A stretch of 64,000 bases of DNA, taken from assembly GCA_964057225.1 (NCBI GenBank), contig OZ059899.1:1674001-1738000 (forward strand), given 5' to 3'. The translations under genes and the position numbers were made by a program. Below are positions 1 through 13,701 of this stretch, one piece after another (positions within the stretch are counted from its first letter, which is position 1; every line of letters begins with the position of its first letter). Below the pieces are notes generated by a model, which was not told where the DNA came from, searched no databases, and worked only from the letters and a program-made list of their open reading frames with translations. The stretch is from Auanema rhodensis. Taxonomy: Eukaryota > Nematoda > Chromadorea > Rhabditida > Rhabditidae.

Positions 1-12
1 TCAAAATAATTT
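1..12. repeat. Partial monomer tail at the left edge
   Basis: TCAAAATAATTT is the end of a monomer cut by the window boundary. The array therefore extends to the left of the window. Confidence 0.95.
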
Positions 13-2118
13 AGCAAAAAGAAGATGTTTTTAGATTCCATTTTACAAGGCAAAGACGATGGACAATGTTATTCAACGAAAAAAATAATTCTTCAGGGTG
101 AAAATCGAGGATATAAGTGTGAACTTATATCAATTGATATCTCGGTGCATTTTTAAGCTAGCGCAAATCTGATAACACAGATCGACGCAGCTTAAAAATC
201 CGCATCGAATGCACTATACTACATTGAGAAACGCTTAATACAAAAATTAGTTATGATCGTTTGAAAAATGATGCATTAGTGTATGTTGAGTTTCCATGTA
301 CACTCAACATTGCTTCCAAAAACATTTTGACAAAAATTTTTTTGAAAAATTTCAAAATAATTTAGCAAAAAGTAGATGTTTTTAGATTCCATTTTTCAAG
401 GCAAAGACGATAGACAATGTTATTCAACAAGAAAATTAATTCTTCAGGGTGAAAATCGAGGATATAAGTGTGAACTTATATCAGTTGATATCTCGGTGCA
501 TTTTTAAGCTAGCGCAAATCTGATAACACAGATCGACGCAGCTTGAAAATCCGCATCGAATGCACTATACTACATTGAGAAAGGCTTAATACAAAAATTA
601 GTTATGATCGTTTGAAAAATGATGCATTAGTGTATGTTGAGTTTCCATGTACACTCAACATTGCTACCAAAAACATTTTGACAAAAATTTTTTTGAAAAA
701 TTTCAGAAAAATTTAGCAAAAAGTAGATGTTTTTAGATTCCATTTTTCAAGGCAAAGACGATGGACAATGTTATTCAACGAAAAAATTAATTCTTCAGGG
801 TGAAAATTGAGGATATAAGTGTGAACTTATATCAGTTGATATCTCGGTGCATTTTTAAGCTACCGCAAATCTGATAACACAGATCGACGCAGCTTAAAAA
901 TCCGCATCAAATGCACTATACTACATTGAGAAACGCTTGATACAAAAATTAGTTATGATCGTTTGAAAAATGATGCATTAGTGTATGTTGAGTTTCCATG
1001 TACACTCAACATTGCTTCCAAAAACATTTTGACAAAACTTTTTTTGAAAAATTTCAAAATAATTTAGCAAAAAGTAGATGTTTTTAGATTCCGTTTTTCA
1101 AGGCAAAGACGATGGACAATGTTATTCAACGAAAAAATTAATTCTTCAGGGTGAAAATCGAGGATATAAGTGTGAACTTATATCAGTTGATATCTCGGTG
1201 CATTTTTAAGCTACCGCAAATCTGATAACACAGATCGACGCAGCTTAAAAATCCGCATCAAATGCACTATACTACATTGAGAAACGCTTGATACAAAAAT
1301 TAGTTATGATCGTTTGAAAAATGATGCATTAGTGTATGTTGAGTTTCCATGTACACTCAACATTGCTTCCAAAAACATTTTGACAAAAATTTTTTCCAAA
1401 AATTTCAAAATAATTTAGCAAAAAGTAGATGTTTTTAGATTCCATTTTACAAGGCAAAGACGATGGACAATGTTATTCAACGAAAAAAATAATTCTTCAG
1501 GGTGAAAATCGAGGATATAAGTGTGAACTTATATCAATTGATATCTCGGTGCATTTTTAAGCTAGCGCAAATCTGATAACACAGATCGACGCAGCTTAAA
1601 AATCCGCATCGAATGCACTATACTACATTGAGAAACGCTTAATACAAAAATTAGTTATGATCGTTTGAAAAATGATGCATTAGTGTATGTTGAGTTTCCA
1701 TGTACACTCAACATTGCTTCCAAAAACATTTTGACAAAAATTTTTTTGAAAAATTTCAGAATAATTTAGCAAAAAGTAGATGTTTTTAGATTCCATTTTT
1801 CAAGGCAAAGACGATAGACAATGTTATTCAACAAGAAAATTAATTCTTCAGGGTGAAAATCGAGGATATAAGTGTGAACTTATATCAGTTGATATCTCGG
1901 TGCATTTTTAAGCTAGCGCAAATCTGATAACACTGATCGACGCAGCTTGAAAATCCGCATCGAATGCACTATACTACATTGAGAAAGGCTTAATACAAAA
2001 ATTAGTTATGATCGTTTGAAAAATGATGCATTAGTGTATGTTGAGTTTCCATGTACACTCAACATTGCTTCCAAAAACATTTTGACAAAAATTTTTTCCA
2101 AAAATTTCAAAATAATTT
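13..2118. repeat. Left HOR, copy 1: A'-B-C-D-A-B' (6 monomers)
   Basis: Six monomers start at 13, 364, 715, 1066, 1417 and 1768. A' is class A with AAAAAGAAGATG instead of AAAAAGTAGATG. B carries GATAGAC, CAACAAGAAAA, GCTTGAAAA and AAGGCTTAA. The C copy at 715 is atypical (TTTTTCAAGG, CTACCGC, CATCAAATG). B' has ACACTGATCG where other copies have ACACAGATCG. The unit totals 2106 bp, and the same order returns at 2119 and 3874. Confidence 0.88.
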
Positions 2119-3873
2119 AGCAAAAAGAAGATGTTTTTAGATTCCATTTTACAAGGCAAAGACGATGGACAATGTTATTCAACGAAAAAAATAATTCTTC
2201 AGGGTGAAAATCGAGGATATAAGTGTGAACTTATATCAATTGATATCTCGGTGCATTTTTAAGCTAGCGCAAATCTGATAACACAGATCGACGCAGCTTA
2301 AAAATCCGCATCGAATGCACTATACTACATTGAGAAACGCTTAATACAAAAATTAGTTATGATCGTTTGAAAAATGATGCATTAGTGTATGTTGAGTTTC
2401 CATGTACACTCAACATTGCTTCCAAAAACATTTTGACAAAAATTTTTTTGAAAAATTTCAAAATAATTTAGCAAAAAGTAGATGTTTTTAGATTCCATTT
2501 TTCAAGGCAAAGACGATAGACAATGTTATTCAACAAGAAAATTAATTCTTCAGGGTGAAAATCGAGGATATAAGTGTGAACTTATATCAGTTGATATCTC
2601 GGTGCATTTTTAAGCTAGCGCAAATCTGATAACACAGATCGACGCAGCTTGAAAATCCGCATCGAATGCACTATACTACATTGAGAAAGGCTTAATACAA
2701 AAATTAGTTATGATCGTTTGAAAAATGATGCATTAGTGTATGTTGAGTTTCCATGTACACTCAACATTGCTACCAAAAACATTTTGACAAAAATTTTTTT
2801 GAAAAATTTCAGAAAAATTTAGCAAAAAGTAGATGTTTTTAGATTCCATTTTTCAAGGCAAAGACGATGGACAATGTTATTCAACGAAAAAATTAATTCT
2901 TCAGGGTGAAAATTGAGGATATAAGTGTGAACTTATATCAGTTGATATCTCGGTGCATTTTTAAGCTACCGCAAATCTGATAACACAGATCGACGCAGCT
3001 TAAAAATCCGCATCAAATGCACTATACTACATTGAGAAACGCTTGATACAAAAATTAGTTATGATCGTTTGAAAAATGATGCATTAGTGTATGTTGAGTT
3101 TCCATGTACACTCAACATTGCTTCCAAAAACATTTTGACAAAAATTTTTTCCAAAAATTTCAAAATAATTTAGCAAAAAGTAGATGTTTTTAGATTCCAT
3201 TTTACAAGGCAAAGACGATGGACAATGTTATTCAACGAAAAAAATAATTCTTCAGGGTGAAAATCGAGGATATAAGTGTGAACTTATATCAATTGATATC
3301 TCGGTGCATTTTTAAGCTAGCGCAAATCTGATAACACAGATCGACGCAGCTTAAAAATCCGCATCGAATGCACTATACTACATTGAGAAACGCTTAATAC
3401 AAAAATTAGTTATGATCGTTTGAAAAATGATGCATTAGTGTATGTTGAGTTTCCATGTACACTCAACATTGCTTCCAAAAACATTTTGACAAAAATTTTT
3501 TTGAAAAATTTCAGAATAATTTAGCAAAAAGTAGATGTTTTTAGATTCCATTTTTCAAGGCAAAGACGATAGACAATGTTATTCAACAAGAAAATTAATT
3601 CTTCAGGGTGAAAATCGAGGATATAAGTGTGAACTTATATCAGTTGATATCTCGGTGCATTTTTAAGCTAGCGCAAATCTGATAACACTGATCGACGCAG
3701 CTTGAAAATCCGCATCGAATGCACTATACTACATTGAGAAAGGCTTAATACAAAAATTAGTTATGATCGTTTGAAAAATGATGCATTAGTGTATGTTGAG
3801 TTTCCATGTACACTCAACATTGCTTCCAAAAACATTTTGACAAAAATTTTTTCCAAAAATTTCAAAATAATTT
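2119..3873. repeat. Left HOR, copy 2: A'-B-C-A-B' (5 monomers, D missing)
   Basis: Monomers start at 2119, 2470, 2821, 3172 and 3523. The markers GAAGATG (first) and ACACTGATCG (last) match copy 1. The class D monomer between C and A is absent: the C copy at 2821 runs directly into the TTTTTTCCAAAAA end that normally belongs to D. This is a clean one-monomer loss, as expected from in-register unequal exchange between C and D. Confidence 0.86.
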
Positions 3874-5979
3874 AGCAAAAAGAAGATGTTTTTAGATTCC
3901 ATTTTACAAGGCAAAGACGATGGACAATGTTATTCAACGAAAAAAATAATTCTTCAGGGTGAAAATCGAGGATATAAGTGTGAACTTATATCAATTGATA
4001 TCTCGGTGCATTTTTAAGCTAGCGCAAATCTGATAACACAGATCGACGCAGCTTAAAAATCCGCATCGAATGCACTATACTACATTGAGAAACGCTTAAT
4101 ACAAAAATTAGTTATGATCGTTTGAAAAATGATGCATTAGTGTATGTTGAGTTTCCATGTACACTCAACATTGCTTCCAAAAACATTTTGACAAAAATTT
4201 TTTTGAAAAATTTCAAAATAATTTAGCAAAAAGTAGATGTTTTTAGATTCCATTTTTCAAGGCAAAGACGATAGACAATGTTATTCAACAAGAAAATTAA
4301 TTCTTCAGGGTGAAAATCGAGGATATAAGTGTGAACTTATATCAGTTGATATCTCGGTGCATTTTTAAGCTAGCGCAAATCTGATAACACAGATCGACGC
4401 AGCTTGAAAATCCGCATCGAATGCACTATACTACATTGAGAAAGGCTTAATACAAAAATTAGTTATGATCGTTTGAAAAATGATGCATTAGTGTATGTTG
4501 AGTTTCCATGTACACTCAACATTGCTACCAAAAACATTTTGACAAAAATTTTTTTGAAAAATTTCAGAAAAATTTAGCAAAAAGTAGATGTTTTTAGATT
4601 CCATTTTTCAAGGCAAAGACGATGGACAATGTTATTCAACGAAAAAATTAATTCTTCAGGGTGAAAATTGAGGATATAAGTGTGAACTTATATCAGTTGA
4701 TATCTCGGTGCATTTTTAAGCTAGCGCAAATCTGATAACACAGATCGACGCAGCTTAAAAATCCGCATCGAATGCACTATACTACATTGAGAAACGCTTA
4801 ATACAAAAATTAGTTATGATCGTTTGAAAAATGATGCATTAGTGTATGTTGAGTTTCCATGTACACTCAACATTGCTTCCAAAAACATTTTGACAAAACT
4901 TTTTTTGAAAAATTTCAAAATAATTTAGCAAAAAGTAGATGTTTTTAGATTCCGTTTTTCAAGGCAAAGACGATGGACAATGTTATTCAACGAAAAAATT
5001 AATTCTTCAGGGTGAAAATCGAGGATATAAGTGTGAACTTATATCAGTTGATATCTCGGTGCATTTTTAAGCTACCGCAAATCTGATAACACAGATCGAC
5101 GCAGCTTAAAAATCCGCATCAAATGCACTATACTACATTGAGAAACGCTTGATACAAAAATTAGTTATGATCGTTTGAAAAATGATGCATTAGTGTATGT
5201 TGAGTTTCCATGTACACTCAACATTGCTTCCAAAAACATTTTGACAAAAATTTTTTCCAAAAATTTCAAAATAATTTAGCAAAAAGTAGATGTTTTTAGA
5301 TTCCATTTTACAAGGCAAAGACGATGGACAATGTTATTCAACGAAAAAAATAATTCTTCAGGGTGAAAATCGAGGATATAAGTGTGAACTTATATCAATT
5401 GATATCTCGGTGCATTTTTAAGCTAGCGCAAATCTGATAACACAGATCGACGCAGCTTAAAAATCCGCATCGAATGCACTATACTACATTGAGAAACGCT
5501 TAATACAAAAATTAGTTATGATCGTTTGAAAAATGATGCATTAGTGTATGTTGAGTTTCCATGTACACTCAACATTGCTTCCAAAAACATTTTGACAAAA
5601 ATTTTTTTGAAAAATTTCAGAATAATTTAGCAAAAAGTAGATGTTTTTAGATTCCATTTTTCAAGGCAAAGACGATAGACAATGTTATTCAACAAGAAAA
5701 TTAATTCTTCAGGGTGAAAATCGAGGATATAAGTGTGAACTTATATCAGTTGATATCTCGGTGCATTTTTAAGCTAGCGCAAATCTGATAACACTGATCG
5801 ACGCAGCTTGAAAATCCGCATCGAATGCACTATACTACATTGAGAAAGGCTTAATACAAAAATTAGTTATGATCGTTTGAAAAATGATGCATTAGTGTAT
5901 GTTGAGTTTCCATGTACACTCAACATTGCTTCCAAAAACATTTTGACAAAAATTTTTTCCAAAAATTTCAAAATAATTT
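3874..5979. repeat. Left HOR, copy 3: A'-B-C-D-A-B' (6 monomers)
   Basis: Monomers start at 3874, 4225, 4576, 4927, 5278 and 5629. The order and private markers (GAAGATG and ACACTGATCG) equal copy 1. The C monomer at 4576 carries CTAGCGC, CATCGAATG and CGCTTAA, where copy 1 has CTACCGC, CATCAAATG and CGCTTGA. This suggests conversion by a typical C copy. Confidence 0.86.
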
Positions 5980-6681
5980 AGCAAAAAGAAGATGTTTTTA
6001 GATTCCATTTTACAAGGCAAAGACGATGGACAATGTTATTCAACGAAAAAAATAATTCTTCAGGGTGAAAATCGAGGATATAAGTGTGAACTTATATCAA
6101 TTGATATCTCGGTGCATTTTTAAGCTAGCGCAAATCTGATAACACAGATCGACGCAGCTTAAAAATCCGCATCGAATGCACTATACTACATTGAGAAACG
6201 CTTAATACGAAAATTAGTTATGATCGTTTGAAAAATGATGCATTAGTGTATGTTGAGTTTCCATGTACACTCAACATTGCTTCCAAAAACATTTTGACAA
6301 AAATTTTTTTGAAAAATTTCAAAATAATTTAGCAAAAAGTAGATGTTTTTAGATTCCATTTTTCAAGGCAAAGACGATAGACAATGTTATTCAACAAGAA
6401 AATTAATTCTTCAGGGTGAAAATCGAGGATATAAGTGTGAACTTATATCAGTTGATATCTCGGTGCATTTTTAAGCTAGCGCAAATCTGATAACACAGAT
6501 CGACGCAGCTTGAAAATCCGCATCGAATGCACTATACTACATTGAGAAAGGCTTAATACAAAAATTAGTTATGATCGTTTGAAAAATGATGCATTAGTGT
6601 ATGTTGAGTTTCCATGTACACTCAACATTGCTTCCAAAAACATTTTGACAAAAATTTTTTCCAAAAATTTCAAAATAATTT
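5980..6681. repeat. Left HOR, truncated copy 4: A'-B
   Basis: The monomers at 5980 (A', with a private CTTAATACGAAAATT) and 6331 (B) begin a fourth copy. It stops after two monomers and is followed by an A monomer that leads into the E-F-G series. This is the border between the two HOR types. Confidence 0.82.
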
Positions 6682-8436
6682 AGCAAAAAGTAGATGTTTT
6701 TAGATTCCATTTTACAAGGCAAAGACGATGGACAATGTTATTCAACGAAAAAAATAATTCTTCAGGGTGAAAATCGAGGATATAAGTGTGAACTTATATC
6801 AATTGATATCTCGGTGCATTTTTAAGCTAGCGCAAATCTGATAACACAGATCGACGCAGCTTAAAAATCCGCATCGAATGCACTATACTACATTGAGAAA
6901 CGCTTAATACAAAAATTAGTTATGATCGTTTGAAAAATGATGCATTAGTGTATGTTGAGTTTCCATGTACACTCAACATTGCTACCAAAAACATTTTGAC
7001 AAAAATTTTTTTGAAAAATTTCAGAAAAATTTAGCAAAAAGTAGATGTTTTTAGATTCCATTTTTCAAGGCAAAGACGATGGACAATGTTATTCAACGAA
7101 AAAAATAATTCTTCAGGGTGAAAATCGAGGATATAAGTGTGAACTTATATCAGTTGATATCTCGGTGCATTTTTAAGCTAGCGCAAATCTGATAACACAG
7201 ATCGACGCAGCTTAAAAATCCGCATCGAATGCACTATACTACATTGAGAAAAACTTAATACAAAAATTAGTTATGATCGTTTGAAAAATGATGCATTAGT
7301 GTATGTTGAGTTTCCATGTACACTCAACATTGCTTCCAAAAACATTTTGACAAAAATTTTTTCGAAAAATTTCGAAATAATTTAGCAAAAAGTAGATGTT
7401 TTTAGATTCCATTTTTCAAGGCAAAGACGATGGACAATGTTATTCAACGAAAAAAATAATTCTTCAGGGTGAAAATCGAGGATATAAGTGTGAACTTATA
7501 TCAGTTGATATCTCGGTGCATTTTTAAGCTAGCGCAAATCTGATAACACAGATCGACGAAACTTAAAAATCCGCATCGAATGCACTATACTACATTGAGA
7601 AACGCTTGATACAAAAATTAGTTATGATCGTTTGAAAAATGATGCATTAGTGTATGTTGAGTTTCCATGTACACTCAACATTGCTTCCAAAAACATTTTG
7701 ACAAAAATTTTTTCGAAAAATTTCAAAATAATTTAGCAAAAAGTAGATGTTTTTAAATTCTTTTTTTCAAGGCAAAGACGATGAACAATGTTATTCAACG
7801 AAAAAATCAATTCTTCAGGGTGAAAATCGAGGATATAAGTGTGAACTTATATCAGTTGATATCTCGGTGCATTTTTAAGCTAGCGCAAATCTGATAACAC
7901 AGATCGACGCAGCTTAAAAATCCGCATCAAATGCACTATACTACATTGAGAAACGCTTGATACAAAAATTAGTTATGATCGTTTGAAAAATGATGCATTA
8001 GTGTATGTTGAGTTTCCATGTACACTCAACATTGCTTCCAAAAACATTTTGACAAAAATTTTTTCGAAAAATTTCAAATAAATTTAGCAAAAAGTAGATG
8101 TTTTTAGATTCCATTTCTCAAGGCAAAGACGATGGACAATGTTATTCAACGAAAAAATTAATTCTTCAGGGTGAAAATTGAGGATATAAGTGTGAACTTA
8201 TATCAGTTGATATCTCGGTGCATTTTTAAGCTAGCGCAAATCTGATAACACAGATCGACGCAGCTTAAAAATCCGCATCGAATGCACTATACTACATTGA
8301 GAAACGCTTAATACAAAAATTAGTTATGATCGTTTGAAAAATGATGCATTAGTGTATGTTGAGTTTCCATGTACACTCAACATTGCTTCCAAAAACATTT
8401 TGACAAAACTTTTTTTGAAAAATTTCAAAATAATTT
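6682..8436. repeat. First A-E-F-G-C block
   Basis: Monomers start at 6682 (A, with GCTACC at its end), 7033 (E, GAGAAAAACTTAA), 7384 (F, with the rare GACGAAACTTA), 7735 (G, AAATTCTTTTTTTC and GATGAAC) and 8086 (C, TTTCTCAAGG and AATTGAGG). With the D monomer at 8437 this is the first full six-monomer A-E-F-G-C-D unit in the window. Its F variant GACGAAACTTA recurs only at 18436, 10881 bp (31 monomers) further on. Confidence 0.85.
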
Positions 8437-9840
8437 AGCAAAAAGTAGATGTTTTTAGATTCCGTTTTTCAAGGCAAAGACGATGGACAATGTTATTCAA
8501 CGAAAAAAATAATTCTTCAGGGTGAAAATCGAGGATATAAGTGTGAACTTATATCAGTTGATATCTCGGTGCATTTTTAAGCTAACGCAAATCTGATAAC
8601 ACAGATCGACGCAGCTTAAAAATCCGCATCAAATGCACTATACTACATTGAGAAACGCTTGATACAAAAATTAGTTATGATCGTTTGAAAAATGATGCAT
8701 TAGTGTATGTTGAGTTTCCATGTACACTCAACATTGCTTCCAAAAACATTTTGACAAAAATTTTTTCGAAAAATTTCAAATAAATTTAGCAAAAAGTAGA
8801 TGTTTTTAGATTCCATTTCTCAAGGCAAAGACGATGGACAATGTTATTCAACGAAAAAATTAATTCTTCAGGGTGAAAATTGAGGATATAAGTGTGAACT
8901 TATATCAGTTGATATCTCGGTGCATTTTTAAGCTAGCGCAAATCTGATAACACAGATCGACGCAGCTTAAAAATCCGCATCGAATGCACTATACTACATT
9001 GAGAAACGCTTAATACAAAAATTAGTTATGATAGTTTGAAAAATGATGCATTAGTGTATGTTGAGTTTCCATGTACACTCAACATTGCTTCCAAAAACAT
9101 TTTGACAAAACTTTTTTTGAAAAATTTCAAAATAATTTAGCAAAAAGTAGATGTTTTTAGATTCCGTTTTTCAAGGCAAAGACGATGGACAATGTTATTC
9201 AACGAAAAAAATAATTCTTCAGGGTGAAAATCGAGGATATAAGTGTGAACTTATATCAGTTGATATCTCGGTGCATTTTTAAGCTAACGCAAATCTGATA
9301 ACACAGATCGACGCAGCTTAAAAATCCGCATCAAATGCACTATACTACATTGAGAAACGCTTGATACAAAAATTAGTTATGATCGTTTGAAAAATGATGC
9401 ATTAGTGTATGTTGAGTTTCCATGTACACTCAACATTGCTTCCAAAAACATTTTGACAAAAATTTTTTCGAAAAATTTCAAATAAATTTAGCAAAAAGTA
9501 GATGTTTTTAGATTCCATTTCTCAAGGCAAAGACGATGGACAATGTTATTCAACGAAAAAATTAATTCTTCAGGGTGAAAATTGAGGATATAAGTGTGAA
9601 CTTATATCAGTTGATATCTCGGTGCATTTTTAAGCTAGCGCAAATCTGATAACACAGATCGACGCAGCTTAAAAATCCGCATCGAATGCACTATACTACA
9701 TTGAGAAACGCTTAATACAAAAATTAGTTATGATCGTTTGAAAAATGATGCATTAGTGTATGTTGAGTTTCCATGTACACTCAACATTGCTTCCAAAAAC
9801 ATTTTGACAAAACTTTTTTTGAAAAATTTCAAAATAATTT
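8437..9840. repeat. Tandem duplication of a D-C dimer (2 x 702 bp)
   Basis: The D monomers at 8437 and 9139 share the rare loop variant CTAACGC, found elsewhere only at 20020 and 20722. Each is followed by a class C monomer. The C copy at 8788 has a private ATAGTTTG, so the two dimers have begun to diverge. Confidence 0.83.
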
Positions 9841-11595
9841 AGCAAAAAGTAGATGTTTTTAGATTCCGTTTTTCAAGGCAAAGACGATGGACAATGTTAT
9901 TCAACGAAAAAAATAATTCTTCAGGGTGAAAATCGAGGATATAAGTGTGAACTTATATCAGTTGATATCTCGGTGCATTTTTAAGCTACCGCAAATCTGA
10001 TAACACAGATCGACGCAGCTTAAAAATCCGCATCAAATGCACTATACTACATTGAGAAACGCTTGATACAAAAATTAGTTATGATCGTTTGAAAAATGAT
10101 GCATTAGTGTATGTTGAGTTTCCATGTACACTCAACATTGCTTCCAAAAACATTTTGACAAAAATTTTTTCCAAAAATTTCAAAATAATTTAGCAAAAAG
10201 TAGATGTTTTTAGATTCCATTTTACAAGGCAAAGACGATGGACAATGTTATTCAACGAAAAAAATAATTCTTCAGGGTGAAAATCGAGGATATAAGTGTG
10301 AACTTATATCAATTGATATCTCGGTGCATTTTTAAGCTAGCGCAAATCTGATAACACAGATCGACGCAGCTTAAAAATCCGCATCGAATGCACTATACTA
10401 CATTGAGAAACGCTTAATACAAAAATTAGTTATGATCGTTTGAAAAATGATGCATTAGTGTATGTTGAGTTTCCATGTACACTCAACATTGCTTCCAAAA
10501 ACATTTTGACAAAACTTTTTTTGAAAAATTTCAAAATAATTTAGCAAAAAGTAGATGTTTTTAGATTCCGTTTTTCAAGGCAAAGACGATGGACAATGTT
10601 ATTCAACGAAAAAAATAATTCTTCAGGGTGAAAATCGAGGATATAAGTGTGAACTTATATCAGTTGATATCTCGGTGCATTTTCAAGCTAGCGCAAATCT
10701 GATAACACAGATCGACGCAGCTTAAAAATCCTCATCAAATGCACTATACTACATTGAGAAACGCTTGATACAAAAATTAGTTATGATCGTTTGAAAAATG
10801 ATGCATTAGTGTATGTTGAGTTTCCATGTACACTCAACATTGCTTCCAAAAACATTTTGACAAAAATTTTTTCGAAAAATTTCAAATAAATTTAGCAAAA
10901 AGTAGATGTTTTTAGATTCCATTTCTCAAGGCAAAGACGATGGACAATGTTATTCAACGAAAAAATTAATTCTTCAGGGTGAAAATTGAGGATATAAGTG
11001 TGAACTTATATCAGTTGATATCTCGGTGCATTTTTAAGCTAGCGCAAATCTGATAACACAGATCGACGCAGCTTAAAAATCCGCATCGAATGCACTATAC
11101 TACATTGAGAAACGCTTAATACAAAAATTAGTTATGATCGTTTGAAAAATGATGCATTAGTGTATGTTGAGTTTCCATGTACACTCAACATTGCTTCCAA
11201 AAACATTTTGACAAAACTTTTTTTGAAAAATTTCAAAATAATTTAGCAAAAAGTAGATGTTTTTAGATTCCGTTTTTCAAGGCAAAGACGATGGACAATG
11301 TTATTCAACGAAAAAATTAATTCTTCAGGGTGAAAATCGAGGATATAAGTGTGAACTTATATCAGTTGATATCTCGGTGCATTTTTAAGCTACCGCAAAT
11401 CTGATAACACAGATCGACGCAGCTTAAAAATCCGCATCAAATGCACTATACTACATTGAGAAACGCTTGATACAAAAATTAGTTATGATCGTTTGAAAAA
11501 TGATGCATTAGTGTATGTTGAGTTTCCATGTACACTCAACATTGCTTCCAAAAACATTTTGACAAAAATTTTTTCCAAAAATTTCAAAATAATTT

Positions 11596-12999
11596 AGCAA
11601 AAAGTAGATGTTTTTAGATTCTATTTTACAAGGCAAAGACGATGGACAATGTTATTCAACGAAAAAAATAATTCTTCAGGGTGAAAATCGAGGATATAAG
11701 TGTGAACTTATATCAATTGATATCTCGGTGCATTTTTAAGCTAGCGCAAATCTGATAACACAGATCGACGCAGCTTAAAAATCCGCATCGAATGCACTAT
11801 ACTACATTGAGAAACGCTTAATACAAAAATTAGTTATGATCGTTTGAAAAATGATGCATTAGTGTATGTTGAGTTTCCATGTACACTCAACATTGCTTCC
11901 AAAAACATTTTGACAAAACTTTTTTTGAAAAATTTCAAAATAATTTAGCAAAAAGTAGATGTTTTTAGATTCCGTTTTTCAAGGCAAAGACGATGGACAA
12001 TGTTATTCAACGAAAAAAATAATTCTTCAGGGTTAAAATCGAGGATATAAGTGTGAACTTATATCAGTTGATATCTCGGTGCATTTTTAAGCTAGCGCAA
12101 ATCTGATAACACAGATCGACGCAGCTTAAAAATCCGCATCAAATGCACTATACTACATTGAGAAACGCTTGATACAAAAATTAGTTATGATCGTTTGAAA
12201 AATGATGCATTAGTGTATGTTGAGTTTCCATGTACACTCAACATTGCTTCCAAAAACATTTTGACAAAAATTTTTTCCAAAAATTTCAAAATAATTTAGC
12301 AAAAAGTAGATGTTTTTAGATTCTATTTTACAAGGCAAAGACGATGGACAATGTTATTCAACGAAAAAAATAATTCTTCAGGGTGAAAATCGAGGATATA
12401 AGTGTGAACTTATATCAATTGATATCTCGGTGCATTTTTAAGCTAGCGCAAATCTGATAACACAGATCGACGCAGCTTAAAAATCCGCATCGAATGCACT
12501 ATACTACATTGAGAAACGCTTAATACAAAAATTAGTTATGATCGTTTGAAAAATGATGCATTAGTGTATGTTGAGTTTCCATGTACACTCAACATTGCTT
12601 CCAAAAACATTTTGACAAAACTTTTTTTGAAAAATTTCAAAATAATTTAGCAAAAAGTAGATGTTTTTAGATTCCGTTTTTCAAGGCAAAGACGATGGAC
12701 AATGTTATTCAACGAAAAAAATAATTCTTCAGGGTTAAAATCGAGGATATAAGTGTGAACTTATATCAGTTGATATCTCGGTGCATTTTTAAGCTAGCGC
12801 AAATCTGATAACACAGATCGACGCAGCTTAAAAATCCGCATCAAATGCACTATACTACATTGAGAAACGCTTGATACAAAAATTAGTTATGATCGTTTGA
12901 AAAATGATGCATTAGTGTATGTTGAGTTTCCATGTACACTCAACATTGCTTCCAAAAACATTTTGACAAAAATTTTTTCGAAAAATTTCAAATAAATTT
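11596..12999. repeat. Tandem duplication of an A-D dimer (2 x 702 bp)
   Basis: The A monomers at 11596 and 12298 both carry GATTCTATTTTAC, and the D monomers at 11947 and 12649 both carry AGGGTTAAAATCG. I saw neither variant elsewhere in the window. The copies differ at the end: TTTTTTCCAAAAA after the first, TTTTTTCGAAAAA after the second. This is a recent local duplication. Confidence 0.87.
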
Positions 13000-13701
13000 A
13001 GCAAAAAGTAGATGTTTTTAGATTCCATTTCTCAAGGCAAAGACGATGGACAATGTTATTCAACGAAAAAATTAATTCTTCAGGGTGAAAATTGAGGATA
13101 TAAGTGTGAACTTATATCAGTTGATATCTCGGTGCATTTTTCAGCTAGCGCAAATCTGATAACACAGATCGACGCAGCTTAAAAATCCGCATCGAATGCA
13201 CTATACTACATTGAGAAACGCTTAATACAAAAATTAGTTATGATCGTTTGAAAAATGATGCATTAGTGTATGTTGAGTTTCCATGTACACTCAACATTGC
13301 TTCCAAAAACATTTTGACAAAACTTTTTTTGAAAAATTTCAAAATAATTTAGCAAAAAGTAGATGTTTTTAGATTCCGTTTTTCAAGGCAAAGACGATGG
13401 ACAATGTTATTCAACGAAAAAATTAATTCTTCAGGGTGAAAATCGAGGATATAAGTGTGAACTTAAATCAGTTGATATCTCGGTGCATTTTTAAGCTACC
13501 GCAAATCTGATAACACAGATCGACGCAGCTTAAAAATCCGCATCAAATGCACTATACTACATTGAGAAACGCTTGATACAAAAATTAGTTATGATCGTTT
13601 GAAAAATGATGCATTAGTGTATGTTGAGTTTCCATGTACACTCAACATTGCTTCCAAAAACATTTTGACAAAAATTTTTTCCAAAAATTTCAAAATAATT
13701 T

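Larger units (their letters stand above)
8437..13701. repeat. Dimer-rich zone of D, C and A monomers
   Basis: Fifteen monomers run D-C-D-C-D-A-D-C-D-A-D-A-D-C-D. C-D and A-D dimers of 702 bp alternate, and E, F, G and B are absent. The monomer at 10543 is a D variant with TTTTCAAGCT and CCTCATCAAATG. The monomer at 13000 has TTTTTCAGCTAGC. Confidence 0.82.
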
